A DNA stretch of 64,000 nucleotides, taken from contig JBKBKC010000002.1 in NCBI GenBank assembly GCA_046294265.1, forward strand, positions 275,510 to 339,509, written 5' to 3'. Positions within the stretch are counted from its first letter, which is position 1, and each line of letters starts with the position of its first letter. The position numbers were made by a program, and so were the translations under genes. This document shows positions 8,852-17,540 of this stretch, in pieces. The notes beneath the pieces were generated by a model. The model worked only from the letters and a program-made list of their open reading frames with translations. It did no database searches and had not been told where the DNA came from. The stretch comes from JBKBKC01 sp046294265. GTDB taxonomy: Bacteria > Pseudomonadota > Alphaproteobacteria > Rhodobacterales > Rhodobacteraceae.

Positions 8852-9733
8852 ATGGATCTCGCACTTCTGAAAACCTTTCTGCAGGTCGCCGAAACCGGAT
8901 CGTTCGTCGCGGCCTCTGAACGGCTGTTCGTGACCCAGTCGGCGGTATCGCTGCGCGTCCACCGGCTGGAGGAGTTGCTGGGCAAGCAGCTGTTCACGCG
9001 GTCCAAGGCTGGAGCCGAGCTTACGTCCAATGGCCGGGAGTTCGAAGGTTATGCGCTGTCGATGGTGCGCACCTGGGAGCAGGCGCGCCAGCAGGTGGCG
9101 GTGCCTGCGGGATTCAACCGGGTGCTGATCATCGGCGCGCAGGTCACGCTCTGGCCGCGCATCGGGTTTCGCTGGATCGACGCGCTGCGCGCCGAGGTGC
9201 CCGACCTGGGCCTGCGCGCCGAGATGGGCACGTCGGAAGAACTGACCCGCGCGATGACGGAAGGGGTGATGCAGGTGATGCTGACCCATACCCCCAAGGT
9301 TCGTCCCGGCCTGTCGGTGGAGCGGCTGATCGAGGATGAACTGGTGCTGGTGGCCCCCTGGGCAGGGGCCACTCCCGACGATCTTGCGGGCAGCTATGCG
9401 CAGGTGGACTGGGGCCCCGATTTCATGGCCTTCCAGACGCAGCACCTGCCAGGGCTGGTGTCCTCGGGGCTGACGCTGGGGATCGGCGCGCTTGCCACAC
9501 GATTTGCGGTGGGGCAGGGCATGGCCGCATTCCTGCCCGCCGCACATGTCAAGCGCCATGTCGATGCTGGGCGGCTGCACCTGGTCGAGGGGGTGCCGGG
9601 GTTCTCCTATCCCGTCTGGTCGGTCTGGCGGGACGATCTGGATGAAGACCTGGCCGGAATCGCCCATGCCGCGCTGCAGGCCGTTGCCGAACGCACCGAG
9701 AACGACATCGCCGAACTTCTGGACAGCCTTTAG
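8852..9733 (+). CDS. LysR-family transcriptional regulator
   Basis: A 293-residue DNA-binding regulator. The winged helix-turn-helix occupies residues 1-60 (FVAASERLFVTQSAVSLRVHRLEELLG), and an effector-binding periplasmic-protein-like domain follows from ~90. The inducer and targets cannot be told from sequence. It is not divergent from an obvious target; the upstream gene is a small co-directional membrane protein. A strong hairpin terminator at 9785 ends the transcript. Confidence 0.9.
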   Translation: MDLALLKTFLQVAETGSFVAASERLFVTQSAVSLRVHRLEELLGKQLFTRSKAGAELTSNGREFEGYALSMVRTWEQARQQVAVPAGFNRVLIIGAQVTLWPRIGFRWIDALRAEVPDLGLRAEMGTSEELTRAMTEGVMQVMLTHTPKVRPGLSVERLIEDELVLVAPWAGATPDDLAGSYAQVDWGPDFMAFQTQHLPGLVSSGLTLGIGALATRFAVGQGMAAFLPAAHVKRHVDAGRLHLVEGVPGFSYPVWSVWRDDLDEDLAGIAHAALQAVAERTENDIAELLDSL

Positions 9734-9784
9734 CCGCCGGGTCCGAAGTTGCGCGCGAGCGCGCGCTGCCAGACCAGAGATTGC

Positions 9785-9811
9785 ACGGCCGGGCCTTCGC
9801 CCGGCCGTTTT
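9785..9811 (+). terminator. Rho-independent terminator after LysR gene
   Basis: A perfect 10-base-pair stem (ACGGCCGGGC with its complement) closes a CTTC loop. It is followed by TTTT at 9808-9811. It lies 52 bases after the LysR stop. Confidence 0.8.
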
Positions 9812-9974
9812 CGTTCGCGCGGATCCGTTCCGGTCGCATCCCCGATAAATTCTGTGGATACCCATGATTATTTTAAATTTTTCGATGGTCACGGGGGTCA
9901 CTACATGGGGAGTCGGCAATAACCCCCGGTCTCGACCCTCGGTCGGCATCGGGCTTTTCAGATAGGGACACGCC

Positions 9975-10829
9975 ATGAAGACCATGCTGACGACCGGTGC
10001 CATCGCGGCACTCCTCCTTGCCACGGCGGCCCCGATGGCCTTGGCACAGACCACGCTGACGGGAACCCAGGCGCTGGACGACCGACTGGACGACATCGAC
10101 ACCGCCGTGCGCGACGACCTGCGCCGTGGCGAGGACATGCGCCGCTTCGGCAACCCCGAATTCCGGCCCGGCCTGTCGGGCTCGGCTTCGCTGAGCTACA
10201 ATGCCAAGCGCGGCAGCCAGGACACGCAGGAATTCAGCATGGGTGCGCGCCTGCGCTATGCCCAGGGGCAGTTCGTGCAGTCGATCGGCATGGCGCTGGA
10301 CTTTGCAGAGGCGAACGGCACCAAGTCGAAGGAAGACGTGTTCGGGGTCTATGACGCGCAATATTACTTCGATGACAGCTTCTATGGGTTCATCCTCGGC
10401 CGCGTCGCGACCGACGGGCTGGCCGACAGGATTGACACGCCCGACCTCAGGGCGGGCAGGAACCGGACCGATGCCTTCATCGGCGTGGGCCCAGGCTATC
10501 GCATCTTCAACACGCCGGACGTGACCTGGCGCGTGCAAGCCGGCATCGGCTACAGCTTTCTGGAAAACGGCCTGCGCCAGCGGACCCGCGAGACCGGATA
10601 CATCGCCTCGTCGCGCTTTTTCTACAAGCTGAGCGACAGCATGTTCGCAACAAACGATACGGATGTGCTGAAAACGAAATCGGCGCTGCGGGTGAACAAC
10701 GATCTCGGCCTGAACTTCCGCATGACCGACACGTTCTCGACCCGCGTCAGCTATCTGACCGACTACAACGACACCCGCGCGAACAAGACGGACAACAAGC
10801 TGGGTCTGTCGCTGGTCTACAGCTTCTGA
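9975..10829 (+). CDS. DUF481-family outer-membrane beta-barrel protein
   Basis: A 284-residue exported protein. The signal peptide ends near PMALAQ (residues 1-24). After a short acidic helix (DDRLDDIDTAVRDDL) comes a series of amphipathic strands, and the chain ends in LSLVYSF, the terminal phenylalanine typical of outer-membrane barrels. YdiY/DUF481 proteins are salt- or stress-induced in some bacteria but their function is not known. Upstream, 9841-9974 is unusually A/T-rich for this genome and probably holds the promoter. A UUCG-loop terminator follows. Confidence 0.82.
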   Translation: MKTMLTTGAIAALLLATAAPMALAQTTLTGTQALDDRLDDIDTAVRDDLRRGEDMRRFGNPEFRPGLSGSASLSYNAKRGSQDTQEFSMGARLRYAQGQFVQSIGMALDFAEANGTKSKEDVFGVYDAQYYFDDSFYGFILGRVATDGLADRIDTPDLRAGRNRTDAFIGVGPGYRIFNTPDVTWRVQAGIGYSFLENGLRQRTRETGYIASSRFFYKLSDSMFATNDTDVLKTKSALRVNNDLGLNFRMTDTFSTRVSYLTDYNDTRANKTDNKLGLSLVYSF

Positions 10830-10858
10830 GCCTGTTCCCTCATGCTCAGACCACAGGG

Positions 10859-10884
10859 GGGCGGACTTCGGTCCGCCCTTTCTC
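10859..10884 (+). terminator. Rho-independent terminator with UUCG tetraloop
   Basis: An 8-base-pair perfect stem (GGGCGGAC and its complement) closes a C(UUCG)G tetraloop, an exceptionally stable fold. TTTCTC follows. It is placed 30 bases after the stop of the DUF481 gene. Confidence 0.85.
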
Positions 10885-11115
10885 ATGTTTCGTCGCTGTC
10901 AGGTGGCGGCGGGAACCGCAGCAGCCGTGAAGGCGTGAATTTCCCGAGAGCCTGAGTGTTCAGGTGGTCGCCAGATATCAGGGCCAGAGCCAAGACAGAG
11001 CCAGCTCCCTCGGAGATGCTTATCGGCCACTGGAAAAGGGCCTTTCACGCGCAGAGCAGAACCCGCCAAGACACAAGATAGGCCTGTCTCCCCCGCACCG
11101 CAAGCCTTGCACAAT

Positions 11116-11130
11116 GTTCACCTTTGGTTC
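11116..11130 (+). promoter_or_regulatory. LexA (SOS) box upstream of mmcB
   Basis: The exact pattern GTTC-N7-GTTC occurs here, which is the LexA operator of alphaproteobacteria. It ends 11 bases before the mmcB start codon, a position that would block transcription or early elongation. MmcB is a known SOS-regulon member in Caulobacter, so site and gene support each other. Confidence 0.8.
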
Positions 11131-11141
11131 AGTGTTGCGCC

Positions 11142-11615
11142 ATGAGCCTTGATGCCGCCTCCTTGCCGCCCGGGCTGCCTGTCATGCCCGGCCAACGCCT
11201 CGCGCGCGGGGTCTGTCGGCATCTGTCGGGCCTCGGGTTCGCGACGGTCGAGGAGATGGTGCCCGCCCCCGGCCTGCGGGTGGACGTGATGGCGCTGGGT
11301 CGCAAGGGCGAGGTCTGGGTTGTGGAGTGCAAATCCGGCCGCGCGGATTTCGCGGCGGATCGCAAGTGGCAGGGATATCTGGAGTTTTGTGACCGCTTCT
11401 TCTGGGCAGTCGATGCGGCCTTTCCGACCGACCTCTTGCCTGCCGAAACCGGGCTGATGCTGGCTGATCCCTTTGACGCCGAGATCATGCGGATGGGGCC
11501 TGAGACGCCGCTGGCCGGGGCAAGGCGTCGCGCGATGCAACTGCGGTTTGCCCGTCACGCCGCATGGCGGCTGCAGGCGCTGCGCGATCCCGGTATCAGC
11601 GTTTTTTCGGTTTAG
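11142..11615 (+). CDS. mmcB: MmcB-family DNA repair protein
   Basis: A 157-residue protein of the MmcB family (formerly DUF1022), with a restriction-endonuclease-like core. The catalytic-type pattern is visible as LRVDVMALGRKGEVWVVECKSG (D ... E-x-K), followed by DFAADRKWQGYLEFCDRFFWAV. In Caulobacter it is part of the SOS response and linked to mutagenic repair; a nuclease activity is inferred from the fold. ATG 11142 follows the LexA box by 11 bases. Its 3' end overlaps the convergent DUF6324 gene by 20 bases. Confidence 0.88.
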   Translation: MSLDAASLPPGLPVMPGQRLARGVCRHLSGLGFATVEEMVPAPGLRVDVMALGRKGEVWVVECKSGRADFAADRKWQGYLEFCDRFFWAVDAAFPTDLLPAETGLMLADPFDAEIMRMGPETPLAGARRRAMQLRFARHAAWRLQALRDPGISVFSV

Positions 11616-11808
11616 GCTCGGCCCCCATCGCCCGTGCGGCCTCGGCCGCGGCGCGCAGTTCCTCGGCGATGTCCTCGGCCTCTTCCGGCTCGAAATCCAG
11701 CGGCAGGTCGATCCCGCCATCGGCCTCGATGTAGATGCGCACCATGCCAAGGCTGGTGGGCCCGATCTGCAGGTTGGCGGCGATGTCGCTTTGCTTGTCG
11801 ATGCCCAT
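11596..11808 (-). CDS. DUF6324-like small acidic protein
   Basis: A 70-residue protein conserved in Rhodobacterales as far as I recognise it (QIGPTSLGMVRIYIEADGG, then an acidic helix PEEAEDIAEELRAAAEAAR). The tail is basic (KPKKR). No catalytic motif, signal peptide or membrane segment is visible. Function unknown. It overlaps the 3' end of mmcB in convergent orientation. Confidence 0.75.
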   Translation of the reverse strand: MGIDKQSDIAANLQIGPTSLGMVRIYIEADGGIDLPLDFEPEEAEDIAEELRAAAEAARAMGAEPKPKKR

Positions 11809-11918
11809 GGCGGCCCCTCGCAGTGTTGCAGGCCCCGCGTAACGCGGGGGGATGCGGGTGGCAAGCCCCGGCTTGGCCCTTGCAATCGCGCCGCCACGGC
11901 GGTATTCCGCACCCGAGT

Positions 11919-11995
11919 GCCGACATAGCTCAGTTGGTTAGAGCACCAGATTGTGGATCTGGGGGTCCCCCGTTCGAGCCGGGGTGTCGGTACCA
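11919..11995 (+). tRNA. tRNA-His (GTG anticodon), no G-1, A73
   Basis: A full cloverleaf of 77 bases including an encoded CCA at 11993-11995. The acceptor GCCGACA pairs with TGTCGGT, D-stem GCTC/GAGC, anticodon stem CCAGA/TCTGG with loop TTGTGGA (anticodon 11953-11955), T-stem CCCCG/CGGGG with loop TTCGAGC. The discriminator is A73 and position 1-72 is a G-U wobble. There is no base pair for a G-1, the usual histidine identity element. This fits the divergent tRNA-His known from a subgroup of alphaproteobacteria that pairs with an altered HisRS. Confidence 0.96.
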
Positions 11996-12090
11996 TAAAT
12001 CCCCTTAACATCGCGTCAATGCGCAGGGCAGCGCCCTTGGCCCGGGCCGTAGCTGTGGCTATGGTCAGGCTCCCCAAGCCCGAGGATGCC

Positions 12091-14388
12091 ATGACCGACG
12101 ACACCCCCGCCCGTATCGCCCGCCTGATCGCCACCGAGATCGGGGCCGATCCGGGGCAGGTTGTGGCGGCTGTGGCGCTGCTGGATGGCGGGGCGACGGT
12201 GCCCTTCGTCGCGCGCTACCGCAAGGAGGCGACCGGGGGGCTGGATGACATCCAGCTGCGCAAGTTGTCGGAAAGGCTGGATTATCTGCGCGAACTGGAG
12301 GCGAGGCGGGCGGTGGTGGTGGCGTCTGTCACCGAAGCGGGCAAGCTGACGCCCGAACTGGCGGCGGCCTTTGCGCGGGCCGGGACAAAGGCCGATCTGG
12401 AGGACCTCTATCTGCCCTTCCGACCCAAGCGCCGCACCCGCGCGCAGATCGCGCGCGAGAACGGGCTGGGGCCCCTGGCCGAGGCGATCCTGGCCGACCG
12501 GCGCGCCGATCCGGCGATGCTGGCGGCGGGGTATCTGGGCGAGGCGGTGGCGGATGTGAAGGCGGCGCTGGAGGGGGCGCGGGATATTGTCGCCGAGGGG
12601 CTGGCGGAGGATGCGGCCCTGCTTGGGCGGCTGCGCGCGCATCTGCGGCGTGACGGGCGGCTGGTGGCAAGGGTGATCGAGGGCAAGGCCACCGAAGGCC
12701 AGAAGTTCTCGGATTACTTCGCCCATTCAGAGCCTTATACCGGCGCACCCTCGCACCGCGTGCTGGCGATGCTGCGCGGGCGGAACGAGGGGGTTTTGGC
12801 CGTCGAACTGGAGGTGGAGCCGGATGCTCCGCGCGGCCAGAGCACGGCGGAGCGGGCCTGCGGGGCCGCGCTGATGGCGCAGGGCACCGGGCCGGGGGAC
12901 GCGTGGCTGCGCGAGGCGGCGGCATGGGCCTGGCGGGTGAAGCTGCGGACATCGCTGACCGCCGACCTGATGGGCGAGTTGCGCGAGGCGGCGGAGGCCG
13001 AGGCGATCCGAGTTTTCGCTCTCAACCTCAAGGACTTGCTGCTGGCCGCCCCGGCCGGGGGCAAGGCCACGATGGGCCTTGATCCCGGTATCCGGACGGG
13101 GGTGAAGGTGGCAGTGGTGGATGCGACGGGCAAGGTGGTGGCGACCGATACCGTCTATCCCTTCCCGCCGAAATCGGATGTGCGGGGAGCGCAGGTGGCG
13201 CTTGCGCGGTTGATCGCGGCGCATGGCGTGCGGCTGATCGCGATTGGCAACGGGACCGCCAGCCGCGAGACGGAAAAGCTGGTGGCGGAGATGATCGCGG
13301 CGCTGCCGGGGGCGGAGAAGCCCTTGAAAGTGGTGGTGAACGAGGCGGGCGCCTCGGTCTATTCGGCCTCCGAGCAGGCTTCGCGCGAGATGCCGGACCT
13401 GGACGTGTCGCTGCGGGGTGCGGTGAGCATCGCGCGGCGCTTGCAGGACCCTTTGGCGGAACTGGTGAAGATCGAGCCGAAGGCGATAGGAGTCGGGCAA
13501 TATCAACATGATGTGGACCAGTCGCGGCTGGGGCGGGCGCTGGATGCGGTGGTCGAGGATGCGGTGAACGCGGTGGGGGTGGAGGTGAATACCGCCTCGG
13601 CCCCCTTGCTTGCGCGGGTGTCGGGGATCGGGCCGGGGCTGGCGGAGGCGATCGTGGCGCATCGCGAGGCGCAGGGGGCGTTCCGCAGCCGGCGGGATTT
13701 GCTGAAGGTGGCGCGTCTGGGGCCGAAGGCGTTCGAGCAGGCGGCGGGGTTCTTGCGCATCCAGGGCGGGGCGGAGCCGCTGGATGCTTCGGGCGTTCAC
13801 CCGGAAGCCTATGATGTGGCACGTAAAATCGTGGCGGCCTGCGGGCGCGACATCCGCAGCCTGATGGGCGACGGCGCGGCGCTGCGGGGGCTGGAGGCGG
13901 CGCGGTTCGTGGATGCGCGATTCGGGCTGCCCACGGTGCAGGACATTCTGGCGGAGCTGGAAAAGCCGGGGCGCGACCCGCGGCCGGGGTTCAGGACCGC
14001 GACATTTGCCGAAGGCGTGAACGAGATCAGGGACTTGCGGCCCGGCATGATGTTGGAGGGCACGGTGACCAACGTCGCGGCCTTCGGGGCCTTTGTCGAT
14101 GTGGGGGTGCATCAGGACGGGCTGGTGCATGTGAGCCAGCTGGCCGACCGGTTCGTGAAGGACCCGCATGATGTTGTAAAGGCGGGGGATATTGTCCGCG
14201 TCCGGGTGGTTGAGGTGGATGCGGCGCGCAAGCGCATCGCGCTGAGCATGAAGCGCGAGGGCGGCGATGCACCGCCGCCTGCCGCGAAGGGACCTGCGGC
14301 CAAGGGGCCGATGGGGGCCGGGCCGAAGGCGTCGGGCGGAAGCGGGGCCTTTGCCGAGGCGTTGCGCGGCAAGTTCGGGAAGGGCTGA
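12091..14388 (+). CDS. tex: Tex-family RNA-binding transcription accessory protein
   Basis: A 765-residue multidomain nucleic-acid-binding protein that acts around the transcription machinery. The order is: N-terminal helical Tex domain (VPFVARYRKEATGGLDDIQL), YqgF-like RNase H fold from ~330 (MGLDPGIRTGVKVAV, IGNGTASRETEKL), helix-hairpin-helix repeats ~500-560 (VSGIGPGLAEAIVAHRE) and a C-terminal S1 domain ~655-725 (GTVTNVAAFGAFVDVG). An Ala/Gly/Lys-rich tail follows. GAGG five bases before ATG 12091 sets the start. It stands alone downstream of tRNA-His. Confidence 0.96.
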   Translation: MTDDTPARIARLIATEIGADPGQVVAAVALLDGGATVPFVARYRKEATGGLDDIQLRKLSERLDYLRELEARRAVVVASVTEAGKLTPELAAAFARAGTKADLEDLYLPFRPKRRTRAQIARENGLGPLAEAILADRRADPAMLAAGYLGEAVADVKAALEGARDIVAEGLAEDAALLGRLRAHLRRDGRLVARVIEGKATEGQKFSDYFAHSEPYTGAPSHRVLAMLRGRNEGVLAVELEVEPDAPRGQSTAERACGAALMAQGTGPGDAWLREAAAWAWRVKLRTSLTADLMGELREAAEAEAIRVFALNLKDLLLAAPAGGKATMGLDPGIRTGVKVAVVDATGKVVATDTVYPFPPKSDVRGAQVALARLIAAHGVRLIAIGNGTASRETEKLVAEMIAALPGAEKPLKVVVNEAGASVYSASEQASREMPDLDVSLRGAVSIARRLQDPLAELVKIEPKAIGVGQYQHDVDQSRLGRALDAVVEDAVNAVGVEVNTASAPLLARVSGIGPGLAEAIVAHREAQGAFRSRRDLLKVARLGPKAFEQAAGFLRIQGGAEPLDASGVHPEAYDVARKIVAACGRDIRSLMGDGAALRGLEAARFVDARFGLPTVQDILAELEKPGRDPRPGFRTATFAEGVNEIRDLRPGMMLEGTVTNVAAFGAFVDVGVHQDGLVHVSQLADRFVKDPHDVVKAGDIVRVRVVEVDAARKRIALSMKREGGDAPPPAAKGPAAKGPMGAGPKASGGSGAFAEALRGKFGKG

Positions 14389-14581
14389 GCCGGGGGCCTG
14401 CGCGAATCGGGGGTTAACGGCGGGAAAGGCAGGGATTTCGGCGTATGGCATCCGTCCCGCAGGCGTCGGGTTTGCGTCGGCTTTCCGTCCCGACAGGGCG
14501 CGCGCGCAAGGGTGGGTTAACGCAACGCGCGGACGGACGCTGGGGGCTGCCGCCCCCGCCGCCTGGCGGCGGCTCCCCCGC

Positions 14582-14604
14582 GGATATTTGGGCCAAGATG
14601 AAAG
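14582..14604 (+). repeat. Dispersed intergenic element (GGATATTTGGGCCAAGATG core)
   Basis: The core is preceded by a G/C-rich palindromic stretch (about 14541-14580). It is a variant of the GGGATATTTT...AGAAGAA elements at 5725, 24089 and 24123. It lies just before the convergent end of a minus-strand gene, like the others near gene ends. Confidence 0.5.
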
Positions 14605-14618
14605 GGGAGAGGTGCGGA

Positions 14619-15029
14619 TCAGGCTGCGGGGGCGGTGCGGGGGAGGAGCGCGCGCAGTGCCAGCAGCGAGACGAGGCCAAAGCCGGTGGCGAGTTCGCTG
14701 TCGGTGATGGCGGCGGCGATGGCCCCGGCAAGGAGGCCGATGAGGGCGGCGGGCAGCCAGCCGAAGCGGCCGCGGTCGAGAAGGAGCCAGACGGCGGGCA
14801 GGGCGAGGACCCAGCCGATCCAGGAGAGGAGCGGCGAGAAGAGGAGGGCCGCCGCGATGGCCCAGAGGGGCAGGGCGAGGTCGGGCTGGAGGCGGCCCAG
14901 CAGCAGGGCGCCGGTCATCAGGCAGAGCCCGAGGGCCGCAGGGGCGGCCCAGACAAGGGCCGCCGTGACCAGAAGGCGGCCTGCGCCCGGGGTCGGGGGG
15001 GAGTGGAGGAGGGTGGCCCGCAGGCTCAC
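14619..15029 (-). CDS. Four-helix membrane protein of unknown function, coupled to tldD
   Basis: A 136-residue protein that is mostly hydrophobic, with about four membrane helices (e.g. LLVTAALVWAAPAALGLCL and WIGWVLALPAVWLLL). I do not recognise the family. The start is GTG 15029, overlapping the tldD stop as GTGA, so translation is coupled to tldD. No link between the two functions is known to me. Confidence 0.7.
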   Translation of the reverse strand: MSLRATLLHSPPTPGAGRLLVTAALVWAAPAALGLCLMTGALLLGRLQPDLALPLWAIAAALLFSPLLSWIGWVLALPAVWLLLDRGRFGWLPAALIGLLAGAIAAAITDSELATGFGLVSLLALRALLPRTAPAA

Positions 15030-16450
15030 CGCACCGCCGCTCCGCCGATGGTGAGCCCGCCGATCATCAGCGTGGGCTGGCCCACGCCCACGGGCACCCA
15101 TTGCCCGGCCTTGCCGCAATTGCCGATGCCGGGGTCGAGCGCCATGTCGGTGCCCACGGCGCGGATCTGTTTCAGCGCGGTGGCCCCGTCGCCGATCAGG
15201 GTGGCGCCCTTGACCGGGGAACCGATCACGCCGTTCTGGACGCGATACGCCTCGGTGCAGGAGAACACGAACTTGCCGTTGGTGATGTCCACCTGGCCGC
15301 CGCCGAATCCCACGGCATAGATGCCGTCCTTGAGGTCGGCCAGGATGGCGGCGGGGTCGGCGCTGCCCGCGGTCATGTAGGTGTTGGTCATGCGGGGCAT
15401 CGGGATATGCGCGAAGCTTTCGCGCCGCCCGTTGCCGGTGGGGGCCACGCCCATCAGGCGGGCGTTCTGGCGGTCCTGCATGTAGCCCACGAGGATGCCA
15501 TCGTCGATCAGCACGTTGCGGGCGGAGGGGGTGCCTTCGTCATCCACGCTGAGCGAGCCGCGCCGGTCGGGGAGGGTGCCGTCATCGAGCACGGTGACGC
15601 CGGGGGCGGCGATGCGCGTGCCGAGGAGGCCCGCGAAGGCGGAGGTTTGCTTGCGGTTGAAATCGCCCTCGAGCCCGTGGCCGATGGCCTCGTGCAACAG
15701 GATCCCGGGCCAGCCGGGGCCGAGGACCACATCCATCACGCCCGCGGGGGCGTCCACCGCGTCGAGGTTCAGGGTAGCGATGCGCAGCGCCTCGCGCGCC
15801 ACCGGCTGCCAGTGGTCGCGCGCCATGAGGCCCGCGAGGCCGAAGCGGCCGCCGCCGCCCATGCCGCCCGTCTCGCGCCGGCCATCCGCCTCGACGATGC
15901 AGGAGATGTTGATGCGGGCCATGGGGCGGGTGTCGGTGACGATGTGTCCTTCGGGGCGCAGGATCGTCACCTCCTGGTGGCTGGCGGCAATGGTGGCCGA
16001 GACCTGCACCACGCGGGGGTCGAGGCCGCGCAGATAGGCGTCGATCTCGCGCAGGGTGTCGATCTTGACGGCAAAGGCCGCATCTTCCAGCGGGTCGGCA
16101 TCGGAATAGAGGCGGCGGTTGGTGCCCGCAGGCGGGGGGGCGAGGGTGCCGCCGCCGTCGCCCACGGCGAGGCGGGCGGTGTCGGCGGCGCGGATCAGGG
16201 CGCGTTCGGAGATCTCGGTGGAATGGGCGTAGCCTGCAACCTCGCCCCGCACGGCGCGCAGGCCGAAACCTTCGGAGGCGTCGTAGGAGGCGGTTTTCAC
16301 CCGGCCATCATCCAGCACGATGGCCTCGGACCGGCGGCGTTCGAGGAAAAGCTCGCCATCGTCGGCCCCCGCGGTGGCGGCGCGCAGGACGGTAAGGGCC
16401 GCGGCCTGATCCAGATGCGTGTCGAAGGGGCGGAAGGGGGCGGCGGCCAT
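15026..16450 (-). CDS. tldD: Metalloprotease TldD
   Basis: Subunit of the TldD/TldE heterodimeric zinc protease, known for microcin maturation and CcdA antitoxin turnover in E. coli. The zinc site HEAIGHGLEGD (HExxGH type) is intact, as are GxVDITNGKFVFSCTEAY and the C-terminal GNCGKAGQWVPVGVGQPT. Length 474 matches the E. coli protein (481). AAGGA six bases before ATG 16450 fixes the start. tldE/pmbA is not in this window. Confidence 0.95.
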   Translation of the reverse strand: MAAAPFRPFDTHLDQAAALTVLRAATAGADDGELFLERRRSEAIVLDDGRVKTASYDASEGFGLRAVRGEVAGYAHSTEISERALIRAADTARLAVGDGGGTLAPPPAGTNRRLYSDADPLEDAAFAVKIDTLREIDAYLRGLDPRVVQVSATIAASHQEVTILRPEGHIVTDTRPMARINISCIVEADGRRETGGMGGGGRFGLAGLMARDHWQPVAREALRIATLNLDAVDAPAGVMDVVLGPGWPGILLHEAIGHGLEGDFNRKQTSAFAGLLGTRIAAPGVTVLDDGTLPDRRGSLSVDDEGTPSARNVLIDDGILVGYMQDRQNARLMGVAPTGNGRRESFAHIPMPRMTNTYMTAGSADPAAILADLKDGIYAVGFGGGQVDITNGKFVFSCTEAYRVQNGVIGSPVKGATLIGDGATALKQIRAVGTDMALDPGIGNCGKAGQWVPVGVGQPTLMIGGLTIGGAAVR

Positions 16451-16614
16451 GGGCTGTCCTTGATCTGGGTCACGCGGCGCTGAATTGCCGCAACCGGAAC
16501 CCTTGCCCGGCATCCCCTAATATGGTTTCACGGTGCGTAGAAACAACGGGATTCTGGCACGCGGCCGGGTCCCTGCGCGACCCGACGGGTCGCTGACAAG
16601 AACGGGAACCGGAC

Positions 16615-17496
16615 ATGCGTTTTTCGACCCTTCTGACGGGCCTTGCACTTGGATGCTGCGTTGCGGGGGCCGCAGTGGCCCAGGACTTGCCGATCATCGG
16701 CAGGCCGGTTGACGGTGCCATGGGCTTTCAACCTTCCGCGACCGAGCTGAAGCATGATATCGTCTGGCTGGACACGATGCTGCTTTACATCATCGCGGTC
16801 ATCACGATCTTTGTCACTGGCCTGATGGCTTGGGTGGCGATCCGCTACAACGAGAAGCGCAATCCGAAGCCCGCGACCTTTACCCACCACAGCACGCTGG
16901 AAGTGGCCTGGACGGTTGTTCCGATCGTGATCCTGGTGTTCATCGGGGCGTTTTCGCTGCCGGTGCTGTTCAAGCAGCAGGAAATTCCGGTGGCCGACAT
17001 CACCATCAAGACAACGGGCTATCAGTGGTATTGGGGGTATGAGTACGTCGATGAGGGGTTCGCCTTCGACAGCTACATGATCGGCGCTCCGGCAACCGGC
17101 GGCGACAACCGGATGTCGCCCGAGGTGGAGGCGCAGCTGATCGAGGCGGGGTATCAGAAGGAGCATTTCCTGCTGGCCACCGACACCGCGATGGTGGTGC
17201 CGGTGAACAAGACGATCGTGGTGCAGGTCACGGGGTCGGATGTGATCCATTCCTGGACGATTCCGGCCTTCGGCGTGAAGCAGGATGCAGTGCCGGGCCG
17301 GCTGGCGCAGTTGTGGTTCAAGGCGGAGCGTGAGGGCATTTACTTCGGTCAATGTTCGGAACTTTGCGGCATCGCGCATGCTTACATGCCCATCACCGTG
17401 AAGGTGGTGAGCGAGGAAGCCTATGCCGAATGGCTTGAGGGTGCGAAGGCGGAATATGCAGGGTCTGTGCCTTCCGTGACGGTTGCGGCGAACTGA
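16615..17496 (+). CDS. ctaC: Cytochrome c oxidase subunit II
   Basis: Carries the CuA centre that accepts electrons from cytochrome c. A signal peptide (residues ~1-22, AAVAQ end) and two membrane helices (~50-75 and ~95-120) precede the periplasmic cupredoxin domain. The CuA ligands are visible: H212, then C247-S-E-L-C251, H255 and M258. The aromatic electron-entry segment YQWYWGYEY is present. It is first in the operon ctaC-ctaB-(coxF-like)-ctaG-ctaE. Subunit I (ctaD) is elsewhere, as in Paracoccus. Confidence 0.97.
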   Translation: MRFSTLLTGLALGCCVAGAAVAQDLPIIGRPVDGAMGFQPSATELKHDIVWLDTMLLYIIAVITIFVTGLMAWVAIRYNEKRNPKPATFTHHSTLEVAWTVVPIVILVFIGAFSLPVLFKQQEIPVADITIKTTGYQWYWGYEYVDEGFAFDSYMIGAPATGGDNRMSPEVEAQLIEAGYQKEHFLLATDTAMVVPVNKTIVVQVTGSDVIHSWTIPAFGVKQDAVPGRLAQLWFKAEREGIYFGQCSELCGIAHAYMPITVKVVSEEAYAEWLEGAKAEYAGSVPSVTVAAN

Positions 17497-17540
17497 GGCG
17501 GCGGCGCGGGGTGTGGGTGCCCCGATGGAAGGGAATGTGA

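Larger units (their letters stand above)
10830..11141. other. Intergenic region between DUF481 gene and mmcB
   Basis: No gene seen. It contains the terminator at 10859-10884 and the LexA-type box at 11116-11130. The rest (about 10890-11110) shows no convincing reading frame or RNA structure. Confidence 0.6.

Noticed and set aside
15101..16483. A 460-codon plus-strand frame opposite tldD
   Set aside because: It mirrors the codons of tldD and has Gly/Ala/His-rich composition without motifs.
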